Assembly: GCA_903927465.1 (NCBI GenBank)
Contig: CAIYMY010000121.1
Coordinates: 1-35,530 of the forward strand
Source of the DNA: an uncultured Rhodospirillales bacterium
GTDB lineage: Bacteria; Pseudomonadota; Alphaproteobacteria; Acetobacterales; Acetobacteraceae
DNA: 35,530 bases
Direction: 5' to 3'
Shown: piece after piece, positions 7,406-15,666 of the stretch
How the letters are laid out: every line of letters starts with the position of its first letter
Numbering within the stretch: position 1 is the first letter of the stretch
Notes under the pieces: generated by a model
Databases searched by the model: none
What the model was told of the DNA's origin: nothing
The model's input: only the letters and a program-made list of their open reading frames with translations
Translations under genes and position numbers: made by a program

Positions 7406-8340
7406 TCCGTTCATTGCTTGGGCTTGGCCTGGGATTGCTTGCCCTATGCGCCCCGGCGCGGGCCGATCTTGTCTATGTGCTGAATTCCACCGACCCCAGC
7501 ATCGTCAAGATTGATTCCAAAACTGGTGAGGAAGTCCGGCGGATCGAGGGCCTGCGCGAAGTGCATCATCTGGTGCTGTCGCCGGATGGCAAGGAATTGC
7601 TGATCGCGGATTCCGCCGGCAATGAAATCCTATTTGTTGAACCGGCAACCGGTACCGTCCTGCGCCGCGAACGCATTTCCAACCCCTATCACCTGGATTT
7701 CACCCCCGACGGCAGACTTCTGGTGGTTGCAAGCCTCAAGCGCGGCCAGGTGGATATCTACGACGCAAATGGCCCGCGGCTTTTGGATCGCCTGCGGGTT
7801 GGCAATAAGCCTTCCCATATCGCCTTCAGCCCTGATTCGCGCTTTGCCTTCATCACCATCCAAGGTGACGGCACCGTGATCGCCATTGACCTGCAAACGC
7901 GGCGTATTGTTTGGCAAATGCCAGTCGGTCCGGAACCGGCCGGCATCATATGGCATCGCGACAGGTTGATTGTTGGCATTATGGGCCGCGATCATTTCGC
8001 TGTCCTGAACCCCGCAACCCAGAAGGTGGAAAGCACCATCCGGGTCGGTCGGGGCGCGCATACGGTTTTTGCCTCCCCTGACGGCAAAACGATCTGGGCC
8101 ACAAGCCGCGTGCAAAGCCGTATTGCGGAAATTGATCCCGCCACGCTTGAAGTGCGCCGCATTCATGAAGTGCCGGGCGGGCCGGATTGCATCGCCTTTG
8201 CCCCGGATGGAGCGGTTTGGGCCACGCTCCGCTGGGCGGGCCGCATTGCGCGGCTAGACCCAAAGACGGGCGATGTTTCGACCATTCGTGTTGGCCGCAG
8301 CCCGCATGGCATTTTCGTGCAACCGGTTGCGGCGCGGTGA
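7402..8340 (+). CDS. Periplasmic YVTN-type beta-propeller protein
   Basis: A 312-residue protein with a signal peptide ([18 protein letters not shown]), so exported. The mature part consists of about seven repeats with the pattern 'hhfsPDGk..hhva.....h.hhD..t..h...h.vg'. Examples are [39 protein letters not shown] and [19 protein letters not shown]. This is the YVTN/SMP-30-like beta-propeller pattern, found in proteins that scaffold or bind small ligands. No catalytic signature is visible. The GTG start overlaps the msrB stop (GTGA) and its own stop overlaps the next gene (TGATG). The role is unknown; the arrangement suggests a cell-envelope task shared with the following deacetylase-like gene. 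Confidence 0.85.
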   Translation: MIRSLLGLGLGLLALCAPARADLVYVLNSTDPSIVKIDSKTGEEVRRIEGLREVHHLVLSPDGKELLIADSAGNEILFVEPATGTVLRRERISNPYHLDFTPDGRLLVVASLKRGQVDIYDANGPRLLDRLRVGNKPSHIAFSPDSRFAFITIQGDGTVIAIDLQTRRIVWQMPVGPEPAGIIWHRDRLIVGIMGRDHFAVLNPATQKVESTIRVGRGAHTVFASPDGKTIWATSRVQSRIAEIDPATLEVRRIHEVPGGPDCIAFAPDGAVWATLRWAGRIARLDPKTGDVSTIRVGRSPHGIFVQPVAAR

Positions 8341-9107
8341 TGAAATTCTGGCGCAAGGCCGTGCTGGCGATGGCCGCGCTTTGCGCCCTTTCAGCCATGC
8401 CGGCCTTGGCTCAAACAACGGCCGCATGCCCCGCCGGGACAGTTTACCTCACCATTGATACGGGCTGGGGGCGGGAGGCGGATAAGATCGCCGAAATCCT
8501 CCGCCGTCGCGGTATTCGCGCCACCCTGTTTGTCGCGCATGAGCCAACCCATCGCGGCGACTACAGCCTTGACCCTGCCTGGGCGGCATTCTGGCGCGCC
8601 CGCGCCGCCGAAGGCCATGTCTTCGCGAGCCACACGGATCGGCATTGGTATTTCCGCGGCGATCCCGCGCCCGGCCAGGTGCGCTATGTCGCGCGCGGCG
8701 GCGGTGGTGAGGCACGGCTGGATCAGGACGCCATGTGCCGAGAGCTGGCAGCGCCGATCGAACGGTTGCGTGCCGCCGCGCCGCAAGCCGTGGTTCTGCC
8801 TCTATGGCGTGCTCCAGGGGGCATCACCACGCCGAATACGCTGCGCCTGGCGGAGGCGTGCGGGCTGCGCCATCAGGGCTGGACCAAAGGCGGCTTCCTG
8901 GGTGATGAACTGAATAGCGACACGCATCCCAATCCGGCTTTGCGCGATCAGGCGCTGAGGAACATCCGCGATGGAGAGATCTTGGTCATGCATTGGGGTG
9001 TCCGTAGCCGGAAGGACCCCTATGCCAATGTGTTGGAAGATGTGCTGGCAGGTCTGCAGGCCAAGGGCTTCTGCTTCGCGCCACTGACCGCGGAAGGCAG
9101 ACGCTAA
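8340..9107 (+). CDS. Divergent polysaccharide deacetylase (NodB homology) family protein, exported
   Basis: The ATG overlapping the previous stop gives 255 residues with a signal peptide ending ALSAMPALAQ. The fold is recognisable from five motif positions: VYLTIDTGWG (motif 1), ASHTDRHWY (motif 2, HTxxH), LWRAPGG (motif 3, RxPxG), GWTKGG (motif 4) and EILVMHWG (motif 5). In active NodB-type enzymes motif 1 is TFDDG, where the second Asp binds the metal; here it is TIDTG, so that ligand is replaced by Thr while the two metal histidines remain. It may therefore be a deacetylase with altered metal chemistry or a non-catalytic carbohydrate-binding relative. The product is periplasmic or secreted. 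Translation is coupled to the beta-propeller gene. Confidence 0.82.
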   Translation: MKFWRKAVLAMAALCALSAMPALAQTTAACPAGTVYLTIDTGWGREADKIAEILRRRGIRATLFVAHEPTHRGDYSLDPAWAAFWRARAAEGHVFASHTDRHWYFRGDPAPGQVRYVARGGGGEARLDQDAMCRELAAPIERLRAAAPQAVVLPLWRAPGGITTPNTLRLAEACGLRHQGWTKGGFLGDELNSDTHPNPALRDQALRNIRDGEILVMHWGVRSRKDPYANVLEDVLAGLQAKGFCFAPLTAEGRR

Positions 9108-9110
9108 GCC

Positions 9111-10055
9111 ATGATTAAGACCTTGGATGATCTGCATACCCGATTGACAGGCTGGATTTTCGAAACTCTGTTGCAGCCGGTGCTCTATGCCACCGATCTG
9201 ATGAATATCGCCGATGAAATACTGGAATGGGTGGATTTCACCCTGTTCAGCATTTTTGGCATGCTGGTGATCTATGCCGTCTGCCGGCCGTTGGAGGCAT
9301 GGCGCCCGGTGGAGCCAGTGACCGATCGGCGCGCCATCCGGACCGATATCATCTATACGCTGCTGGCGCGGCTTGGGATTTTTCCGCTGCTCGCCTTCAT
9401 TTTCCTGGCTGCCATCCAAAGCCAATTGGAAGGGCTGCTTGCGGATACGGGCTTTGTCGCGCCGACGCTGGAAACCTTCTTTCCGGTCCTGCGCGAAGCG
9501 CCTTTGATCACTTTCTTCCTTTACGTCTTGATTCTGGATTTTGGTGAGTATTGGCGCCATCGGCTGCAACACAGCATCGGCTGGTGGTGGGCGCTGCATT
9601 CGATTCATCACGCCCAGCGGCAAATGACCTTCTGGTCAGATGACCGCAACCACATCCTGGATGAGGCGATTGCGGCACTTTGGTTCGGCACCATCGCTTT
9701 GCTAATTGGCGTGACGCCGGCGCAATTCCCGCTGTTGCTGCTGCTGATGCGGCTGGTGGAGGCCTTCTCCCACGGCAATATCCGGCTTTCCTTTGGCGGT
9801 ATCGGTGAACGCCTTGTGGTCTCGCCTCGCTATCACCGTCTGCATCATGGCGTTCTTTCCACGGCGGAACATGGCAAGAATTACGCGGTGCTATTCCCAG
9901 TTTGGGATTGGCTGTTCGGCACGGCGGATTTCAGCCGCAAGGTCTTTCCACGCACTGGCGATCCGCATGGGCCAGAATTGATCGCCACGGGCGGTTGGTT
10001 GGCCCAGCAATGGATGGGCTTCAAGCGTATGTTTGGGTTCCAGGAAAGAACCTAA
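9111..10055 (+). CDS. Sterol desaturase / fatty acid hydroxylase family membrane protein
   Basis: A 314-residue integral membrane protein with hydrophobic segments around FTLFSIFGMLVIYAV, LLARLGIFPLLAFIFLAAI, ITFFLYVLILDFGEYW and ALWFGTIALLIGV. It carries the histidine clusters of membrane di-iron oxygenases: HRLQH, HSIHH and HRLHH, spaced as in the fatty acid hydroxylase superfamily. Such enzymes hydroxylate or desaturate lipids (sterols, carotenoids, sphingoid or ornithine lipids); the actual lipid cannot be inferred. It follows the deacetylase-like gene after only 3 bp and closes the five-gene run that begins with msrA. The next gene converges from the other strand, 52 bp away. Confidence 0.88.
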   Translation: MIKTLDDLHTRLTGWIFETLLQPVLYATDLMNIADEILEWVDFTLFSIFGMLVIYAVCRPLEAWRPVEPVTDRRAIRTDIIYTLLARLGIFPLLAFIFLAAIQSQLEGLLADTGFVAPTLETFFPVLREAPLITFFLYVLILDFGEYWRHRLQHSIGWWWALHSIHHAQRQMTFWSDDRNHILDEAIAALWFGTIALLIGVTPAQFPLLLLLMRLVEAFSHGNIRLSFGGIGERLVVSPRYHRLHHGVLSTAEHGKNYAVLFPVWDWLFGTADFSRKVFPRTGDPHGPELIATGGWLAQQWMGFKRMFGFQERT

Positions 10056-10107
10056 AATTTGACTGAACAGGCCGTCATGGCCGACCGCCGTGATGAAACA
10101 CTACAGA

Positions 10108-13014
10108 TCAGACGCTCGCCTCTGCGCCGACCAGCCTTGCCTGGAAAAAGGCCTCCAGATGCTCTAAAGCAACATCGGCTTCCGTAATCAGTCGCTCTAG
10201 TGCTGCAGCGCTTTGTGCCTGGAAAACACTGCCGTCGCGTGGCTGTAATTTTTGGAATTCATTCAATTGCGCGCAAAGACTGAACGCGCCAAGTGTTCGC
10301 GCCGCCCCAAGCAAGCGATGCGCATTTTGTGCGATCACATCGGGACGCGGAAATTCATGGGCCAATTCAGCCGCGAACTGGTCGCGTATGGTCTGCATTT
10401 CAACGATGAATTCACGTACAACACCGGCGGCTGCACCCTTCAATTCGCTCTTGAGCAATTCAAGTACCCGCGTATCCACTATGACGTTGTCCGGTAGTGA
10501 TGTCTGGACAGCGCTGGCTTCAGGATCTGGTGGCGTCTTTTGCAACTCGGCAAGTGCCTCAGCAAGCGTTTCGCGGCTTAATGGCTTGCCGACATGCCCG
10601 TTCATGCCTGCATCATGCGCCGCCGCTATCTGTTCTGGCATGACGGAAGCCGTAAGCGCGAAAATCGGTATCTGACCAAGTGGCGGTGGCATGGCGCGCA
10701 TAGTGCGCGCGGTCTCAAAACCATCCATCTTCGGCATCTGCAAGTCCATAAGGACAAGATCGAAATGATCCGCCGGCAGTCTTTCAAGCGCCTCACTGCC
10801 GCTGGCCGCAAAACTGACCGTATGGCCCATATTCGCCAACAAGGCCCCCGCCACATCTCGATTGACCTTGACGTCATCAACAACAAGTATGCGAAGCGCC
10901 CGAAAATTGGTGGGCCTTGGTGGGGCACGCCTTGGCTCTTCCTGCGCAACCTCCTGCACTTCCGCGAGCACGAGGGGAATTTCGATCCAGAATGTGGAAC
11001 CGGCACCAGGGTTACTTTGGCAGCCAATCTCGCCATTCATCTGTTTGACCAATCGCGAAGTGATGGCAAGCCCAAGCCCTGTGCCAAGCGCTTCGCTTTG
11101 TGTCATGGACGAAATTTGCACGAAATCTTCGAATATTAGGCGCTGGTTTTCCGTTGAAATTCCAGGGCCGGTGTCGCGCACTTCAATGCGCAGCCTATTC
11201 GGCTTCTTCTGCTTGGCGAGGAAATAGATGCTGCCACCAGACGAGGTGAATTTCACTGCATTGGAGAGCAGGTTGAGGATGACTTGACGCAGCCGTGTTG
11301 GATCGCCCATCACCACCTTGGGTAATCGCTGGTCCACATGCAGTGTAAATTCCAATTGCTTGCGTGTGACATCGGGCGCCATCAGCGCTGCACAGCTTTG
11401 GATTACGTCCTGCACCAGGAAGGCGCGCGTGGCGAATTCCATACGCCCGGATTCGATTTTTGAGAGATCGAGCAGGCCATTGACCAATTCCAGCAAATGC
11501 TTACCCGCGTTATGGAGATTGCGGATTTTGTCATGCTGGCCGTTATCCAGCCGGCCATCGTCCAGCAGCAATTCGGAAAAGCCCAGGATACCGTTCAACG
11601 GCGTACGCAATTCATGTGACATGCGCGCCAGGAATTGGCTTTTCGCCTCACCAGCGGCGCGTGCTGTGTCGCGGGCCGTCGCCAAATCCTGCATGGCGCG
11701 CTTGAGCGGCGTTATATCGGTACGAATGCCCACCACCCCACCATCAGGGGTGCGGCGTTCAGTGATTAGCACCCAGCGGCCATCGGGTAATAGCCGTTCC
11801 ATGGACGGATGATTCCCGCGGTGAAAAGCCTTGCTGTCTGAGACGAATGTCTCGATATCGCCTTGCGCCTGCGGATATTGTCCGCGGAGCGCGCCTTCGC
11901 GCATGATGTCGTCAAACAGTGCGCCGGGCACGATGAAGGGCGCGCTGATTTTATAGAAATCCTTGTAACGACTGTTGCACGCAATCAGCCGATCATCCGG
12001 ATCGAACATTACAAAGCCGTCCGACATGGATTCAAGAGCATTTTCAAGGGTGCGTCGCGCGGTGGCGCGTTCATCTTCCACGCGTTCCCTTTGCCGCAGC
12101 CCCACCATGAGGGCGCCTGCCACAAGCAGTATCATCAAGCCGAGCGCACCCGAGACCAGAAATGCCCGGCTGCGATCCGCATACCAGCCACTCAAGGCGG
12201 TATCCACCTCAAGCGTTACCGCAACTGTCAGGGCGGGATAGAGTGTCGGGCGCACTGCGGCGAAGACCATTTCAGATGTGAAGCGACTTCTGATCTGTTC
12301 CGCTATTGCTATTCCACGAAGCGAAGCGGCTGACGGGACAAGTTTCTGCCCGATCCGCGTTTCATCATGCGGGACAGAGGCGAGTAAGGTCCCATCATCC
12401 CGTTCAAGTGTTACCCTGAGCCCCAAGCTCTCACCGGCACCTGAAAGGATGCTTTGCACAACGGGCACTGGTACCTCGGCGACCGCCATCACCGGACCCA
12501 GGGTGGGCAGAACGATATTGCGGGCAAAGAAAAGCGTCCATTCGCCAGTATTGGCATTCGGCACCGGCCCGCCAATCAAGACACTTCCTCCACGTGCCGC
12601 GACTTCCGCGAAGGAGGAAGCGCTTGGCAATGACAACCGGCGACGGCGTGATACCGGTAAGGCCGTTGCAACCGGCAGCCCGTCTGCACCAATCAGTAAT
12701 ATGTCCCGATAGGTGAAGTTTTGATTGTTCAATTCGCGCAGCACACGATTGACCTGGGATACTTCCAAGCGACCGTCACGCTGAAACGGCGCCAGCACCG
12801 CAGGCAGGCCTGCCAGCATGGCATCAACCTGGACAAAGGAACGGTTGATCGCAGCTTCGGTGGAACGGCCGATCTTATGCAAAGAATCAATGGCCGCAGT
12901 AATTTGCGCTTCCTTGGCGCGGTTCACCATCAATGTGGTCGCCACAATCTGCGCAATCAGCAACGCGAGCGCGGCAAAAAGGACCGCATGACGAAGGAAG
13001 CGCGTGGAAAACAC
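10108..13014 (-). CDS. Membrane hybrid sensor histidine kinase with REC and HPt domains
   Basis: A 968-residue tripartite phosphorelay kinase. Layout: transmembrane helix 1 (about 8-30), periplasmic sensor of about 250 residues (Cache-like by size and position), transmembrane helix 2 (284-306) and a PAS domain (about 318-440, with LESMSDGFVMFDPDDRLIAC). HisKA follows with phospho-acceptor His467 in RMSHELRTP, then the HATPase with N-box NLLSNAVKFT, DTGPGIS and GTGLGLA. The REC domain has Asp757 in LVLMDLQMPKMDG, and a C-terminal HPt domain has His899 in AQNAHRLLGAARTLGA. All phosphotransfer residues are present. It starts with GTG, 4 bp after the stop of a periplasmic binding-protein gene, so the two are almost certainly co-translated. 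No output regulator is adjacent. Confidence 0.93.
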   Translation of the reverse strand: MFSTRFLRHAVLFAALALLIAQIVATTLMVNRAKEAQITAAIDSLHKIGRSTEAAINRSFVQVDAMLAGLPAVLAPFQRDGRLEVSQVNRVLRELNNQNFTYRDILLIGADGLPVATALPVSRRRRLSLPSASSFAEVAARGGSVLIGGPVPNANTGEWTLFFARNIVLPTLGPVMAVAEVPVPVVQSILSGAGESLGLRVTLERDDGTLLASVPHDETRIGQKLVPSAASLRGIAIAEQIRSRFTSEMVFAAVRPTLYPALTVAVTLEVDTALSGWYADRSRAFLVSGALGLMILLVAGALMVGLRQRERVEDERATARRTLENALESMSDGFVMFDPDDRLIACNSRYKDFYKISAPFIVPGALFDDIMREGALRGQYPQAQGDIETFVSDSKAFHRGNHPSMERLLPDGRWVLITERRTPDGGVVGIRTDITPLKRAMQDLATARDTARAAGEAKSQFLARMSHELRTPLNGILGFSELLLDDGRLDNGQHDKIRNLHNAGKHLLELVNGLLDLSKIESGRMEFATRAFLVQDVIQSCAALMAPDVTRKQLEFTLHVDQRLPKVVMGDPTRLRQVILNLLSNAVKFTSSGGSIYFLAKQKKPNRLRIEVRDTGPGISTENQRLIFEDFVQISSMTQSEALGTGLGLAITSRLVKQMNGEIGCQSNPGAGSTFWIEIPLVLAEVQEVAQEEPRRAPPRPTNFRALRILVVDDVKVNRDVAGALLANMGHTVSFAASGSEALERLPADHFDLVLMDLQMPKMDGFETARTMRAMPPPLGQIPIFALTASVMPEQIAAAHDAGMNGHVGKPLSRETLAEALAELQKTPPDPEASAVQTSLPDNVIVDTRVLELLKSELKGAAAGVVREFIVEMQTIRDQFAAELAHEFPRPDVIAQNAHRLLGAARTLGAFSLCAQLNEFQKLQPRDGSVFQAQSAAALERLITEADVALEHLEAFFQARLVGAEASV

Positions 13015-13018
13015 GGCG

Positions 13019-14137
13019 CTACTCAGCCCGCGCCCTTATGCCGAGTACGGGCGCCAGGGTCTTGTTCCAGGCATCCACGCATTCAGTACCGCAGCGCCTA
13101 ACCCAGCCGGGCAATACGCTATCAGTCAGCAATTGGCGCCGCCGCTGTTCGTCAGCTTCGGTCACCGGTACAATCGTCATATTTCCTCGCCTGCCATTCT
13201 GACAGTTTGGCTGGCCAGCATTGCAAGCAAGGCCTTCTCCAGTTTCGCGATCGGCTGCGGCCCAGATATCGGCTTCAAGCTTTGTGACTTCACTGCGGAT
13301 GGTATCGCGCGCCCATTCTGGCAGCGCATTCCAAGTGCCGAGATTGGCGCCAAAAATGGAAAGGCCCCAAGTGATAGCCAAGCTATGCACGTGGGTAGTC
13401 ACTTCATGCAGGCCGATATCATTGCCGGATAATGTCCCGGTGACGGCGCATTCCACCACGCCGGACCTGATCGCGGAAACAATCTCGGCAAAGGGGATCA
13501 CAACCGGTGTCGCCCCAAGTGCAGCGAACATCTCCGATTGGCCCACCGAAGATGTCCTGATCCGTCGCCCCGAAAGATCAGCAAGCCGCGAAAACGGCCG
13601 ACGACAAAACACGACCTGCGCGGGATAAACATAAACCCCAAGCAGTTCGACCTCATACCGATCGCGCAGGGTTTCGCTCAGATGCCCCCGGAAAGCGGCG
13701 ACCGAACGGCGCAGCGCGGCGATATCTGGATTGACTGCGGGCAGGTCTATGGCGTTGAACTCTGGCTCCTCGGTGCTCACCACCGCAAGCAGTGCCGTCC
13801 CAAAGGAAACGACGCCCAGGCGCATCAAGGAAAGCATTTCCTGGCCACGGATGCCGCTGCGGTCGAAGGGGGCAATTTCCGCTACAATGCGTCCGTTAGT
13901 CGCTCTTGAAATACCTTCACGCCAGAAGGGCTCCTCGTAGCGCACATATTGGCTCACATCGGCAAGGCCCCCCACGATGCGCATGCGAATGGGCTCTTCC
14001 CCTTGCGCCACCACCGGACGGAAAACGGCCGGGCAAACCAGCAAGGCCAGCGCCAGCAGTAGGCCGAGGCACAGCGCCCTGCCGGGTGAAGGCCGATGGA
14101 AAGAGCCGGACGGGCGGGAGAGGGATGATCTCGTCAT
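13019..14137 (-). CDS. TRAP-type (DctP family) periplasmic substrate-binding protein
   Basis: A 372-residue exported protein with a long basic leader and hydrophobic core (CLGLLLALALLVCPAVF), cleaved near VVAQ. The DctP fold is indicated by EPFWREGISRATNGRIVAEI, GVVSFGTALLAV, GVYVYPAQVVFCRRPFSRLADLSGRRIRT and ALGATPVVIPFAEIVSAIRSGVVECA. The last of these contains the conserved Arg region that binds carboxylates in TRAP receptors. Four cysteines near the C terminus (LACNAGQPNC and RRCGTECVDAW) suggest two disulfides, as in a subset of alphaproteobacterial DctP proteins. There are no DctQ/DctM membrane genes nearby; the next gene, 4 bp on, is the hybrid kinase. Inference: it serves as a ligand-binding sensor subunit for that kinase rather than as a transporter component. 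Confidence 0.85.
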   Translation of the reverse strand: MTRSSLSRPSGSFHRPSPGRALCLGLLLALALLVCPAVFRPVVAQGEEPIRMRIVGGLADVSQYVRYEEPFWREGISRATNGRIVAEIAPFDRSGIRGQEMLSLMRLGVVSFGTALLAVVSTEEPEFNAIDLPAVNPDIAALRRSVAAFRGHLSETLRDRYEVELLGVYVYPAQVVFCRRPFSRLADLSGRRIRTSSVGQSEMFAALGATPVVIPFAEIVSAIRSGVVECAVTGTLSGNDIGLHEVTTHVHSLAITWGLSIFGANLGTWNALPEWARDTIRSEVTKLEADIWAAADRETGEGLACNAGQPNCQNGRRGNMTIVPVTEADEQRRRQLLTDSVLPGWVRRCGTECVDAWNKTLAPVLGIRARAE

Positions 14138-14237
14138 GCGGGAATGCTACAGGATGTTTCTACAAATACGCGAGTATTTTCGTCGCCTTTATACCATTCA
14201 GGGGGGCGGCCTGTATTGCCCATTTCGGGGCGTGGCC

Positions 14238-14780
14238 TCAACTGGCCGAGGGAGCCGCCGCCAAGGTAAGGTCCAAAGCGCGCTTCAAGGCCGGCGAATC
14301 AGGCGCCACCCGCGCCGGGAAACCCTGCACCTGCCGCCCATCGCGCGAAACCAGGTATTTGTGGAAATTCCAGCGCGGCTCCCCGCCCGCCCGTGCTGCC
14401 GCCCAGCGATAGAATGGGTGCGCTTCCGGCCCCCTCACTTTGGAAAGTGCCGCCATGGGGAAGGTGATGCCGAATTGCGCGTCGCAAAATTCCTTGATCT
14501 TGCGGCCATCCTGGCTTTCCTGATTGAAGTCATTGGAAGGCACGCCAAGCACCACCAGCCCAGCGCCTTCCTGCGCTTCATGCAGGCGTTGCAGCGCGGC
14601 ATATTGTCCTGTGAAGCCGCAAAAGGATGCGGTATTCACCACCAGCAATACGCGCCCGCGCCAGGCGGCCAGGTCATGTTCGCCACCCTCCAGGGCAGCG
14701 AAGCGGAAATCCCAGGCGGTTGCGGGGGCGGCGGCCATCAGGGGCAGGGCCAGCAGGGCGCGACGGGTCGCCTTAACCAT
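14238..14780 (-). CDS. Glutathione peroxidase family thiol peroxidase, probably exported
   Basis: Reduces hydroperoxides with a thiol donor. The ATG at 14780 gives 180 residues with a short signal-like N terminus (MVKATRRALLALPLMAAAPA, containing an Arg pair). The catalytic Cys54 is in VNTASFCGFTGQYAAL; selenocysteine is not used. Gln87 lies in NDFNQES (the GQEP motif of classical enzymes is altered) and Trp137-Asn138 in PRWNFHKYLV, completing the Cys-Gln-Trp-Asn tetrad. FGITFPMAALSKVRG matches the family. The start overlaps the end of the sulfite-oxidase-like gene by 8 bp, so both are coupled. Function as a peroxidase is confident; the electron donor (thioredoxin or glutathione) and the export are inferred. 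Confidence 0.88.
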   Translation of the reverse strand: MVKATRRALLALPLMAAAPATAWDFRFAALEGGEHDLAAWRGRVLLVVNTASFCGFTGQYAALQRLHEAQEGAGLVVLGVPSNDFNQESQDGRKIKEFCDAQFGITFPMAALSKVRGPEAHPFYRWAAARAGGEPRWNFHKYLVSRDGRQVQGFPARVAPDSPALKRALDLTLAAAPSAS

Positions 14781-15441
14781 AGCGTTCCTCAAGCCAGGGA
14801 TCGCCCTGATTGTGATAGCCGCGCACTTCCCAAAAGCCGGGGCGATCTTCCGCAAGCAATTCGATGCGCGTCAGCCATTTCGGGCTTTTCCAGAAGTAAA
14901 GCCGCGGCAGCACAAGCCGCACGGGGCCGCCATGTTGGCGGGTGATCGGCGCCCCTTCCCAGGAATGCGCCACCATCACATCGGCCGCCGCGAAGGCTTC
15001 CAGCGTGAGGTTAGTGGTATAGCCATCATAGGATGTCATGGACACAAAGCGCGCTTCCGGCCGCGGGCGGGCCAATTCCAGCAAGGTCGCGGTGCTGACG
15101 CCGGTGAAGCGGTTATCATAACGGCTCCATTGCGTGACGCAGTGGATATCGCAGACCATGTCGGTTTGCGGCAGCGCCATGAAGCCTTCCCAATCGAAGG
15201 CAAGGCGATTCTCCACCAAACCTTCAAGCCGCAGCCGGAATTTGGCGGTGCTGACATCAGGCTGCACGCCAAGGTCCAGCACCGGCCAATCCTTCACGAG
15301 CGTCTGGCCAGGCGGCAGGCGTTCACGCGTGGGATCGGCGGTGGTGCCGGTCAGCAGGCGGCCTTCTTCGGCCCAGCGTTCCTTGGTGCGCACCAGCTTT
15401 TCGCGGATTTGCCCTTCCAGTGGCACGTCTTCCTGATCCAA
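14773..15441 (-). CDS. Sulfite-oxidase-like molybdopterin-dependent oxidoreductase
   Basis: A 222-residue soluble protein of the oxidoreductase molybdopterin-binding family (YuiH-like), related to the catalytic domain of sulfite oxidase and MsrP. LPPGQTLVKDWPVLDLGVQP, FRLRLEGLVENRLAFDW and DMVCDIHCVTQWSRYDNRF are characteristic; Cys101 in DIHCVTQWS is the expected molybdenum ligand. TRQHGGPVRLVLPRLYFWKSPKWL is the conserved C-terminal core. There is no signal peptide, so it is probably cytoplasmic. The start is a TTG: the upstream frame closes within 24 bp and AGAGGTG sits 5 bp before the TTG, so no ATG alternative fits. The substrate is unknown. It needs molybdenum cofactor, giving a plausible link to modABC in the same window. 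Confidence 0.87.
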   Translation of the reverse strand: MDQEDVPLEGQIREKLVRTKERWAEEGRLLTGTTADPTRERLPPGQTLVKDWPVLDLGVQPDVSTAKFRLRLEGLVENRLAFDWEGFMALPQTDMVCDIHCVTQWSRYDNRFTGVSTATLLELARPRPEARFVSMTSYDGYTTNLTLEAFAAADVMVAHSWEGAPITRQHGGPVRLVLPRLYFWKSPKWLTRIELLAEDRPGFWEVRGYHNQGDPWLEERYG

Positions 15442-15666
15442 GGCATCACCTCTTTCTTGAGCATCTCAGCACCACCACATCGATAGCACTTGGCGTCCCA
15501 GCCTTCCAGGACATAGGTTTCCACTCGCGGATCAGCAAGCAAAGGGATGATGCTACCCCTACCGGCCAAGTGCCGATGGCGTAAGCAGGCCGCATTCGGT
15601 AGAAATACCTGGACCTTCCGACGCAGCGCCAGCTTCGCGGCCCAGGATCCATTCAGGGGAGACATA
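15442..15666. other. Divergent intergenic region with no recognised feature
   Basis: This 225-bp gap separates the diverging molybdoenzyme and glycosyltransferase genes and must hold both promoters. I cannot pick out convincing -35/-10 pairs, a structured RNA or a gene. The short reading frames that cross it lack ribosome binding sites. Confidence 0.5.

Noticed and set aside
10056-10107. Short GGCC ... GGCC inverted repeat between converging genes
   Set aside because: Only a 4-bp stem and no T-run; too weak to call a terminator.
15351-15665. Minus-strand frame of 104 codons upstream of the molybdoenzyme, with a CYRCGG motif
   Set aside because: No ribosome binding site, overlaps the molybdoenzyme start in another frame, and the GT2 ribosome binding site lies at its far end; treated as intergenic.
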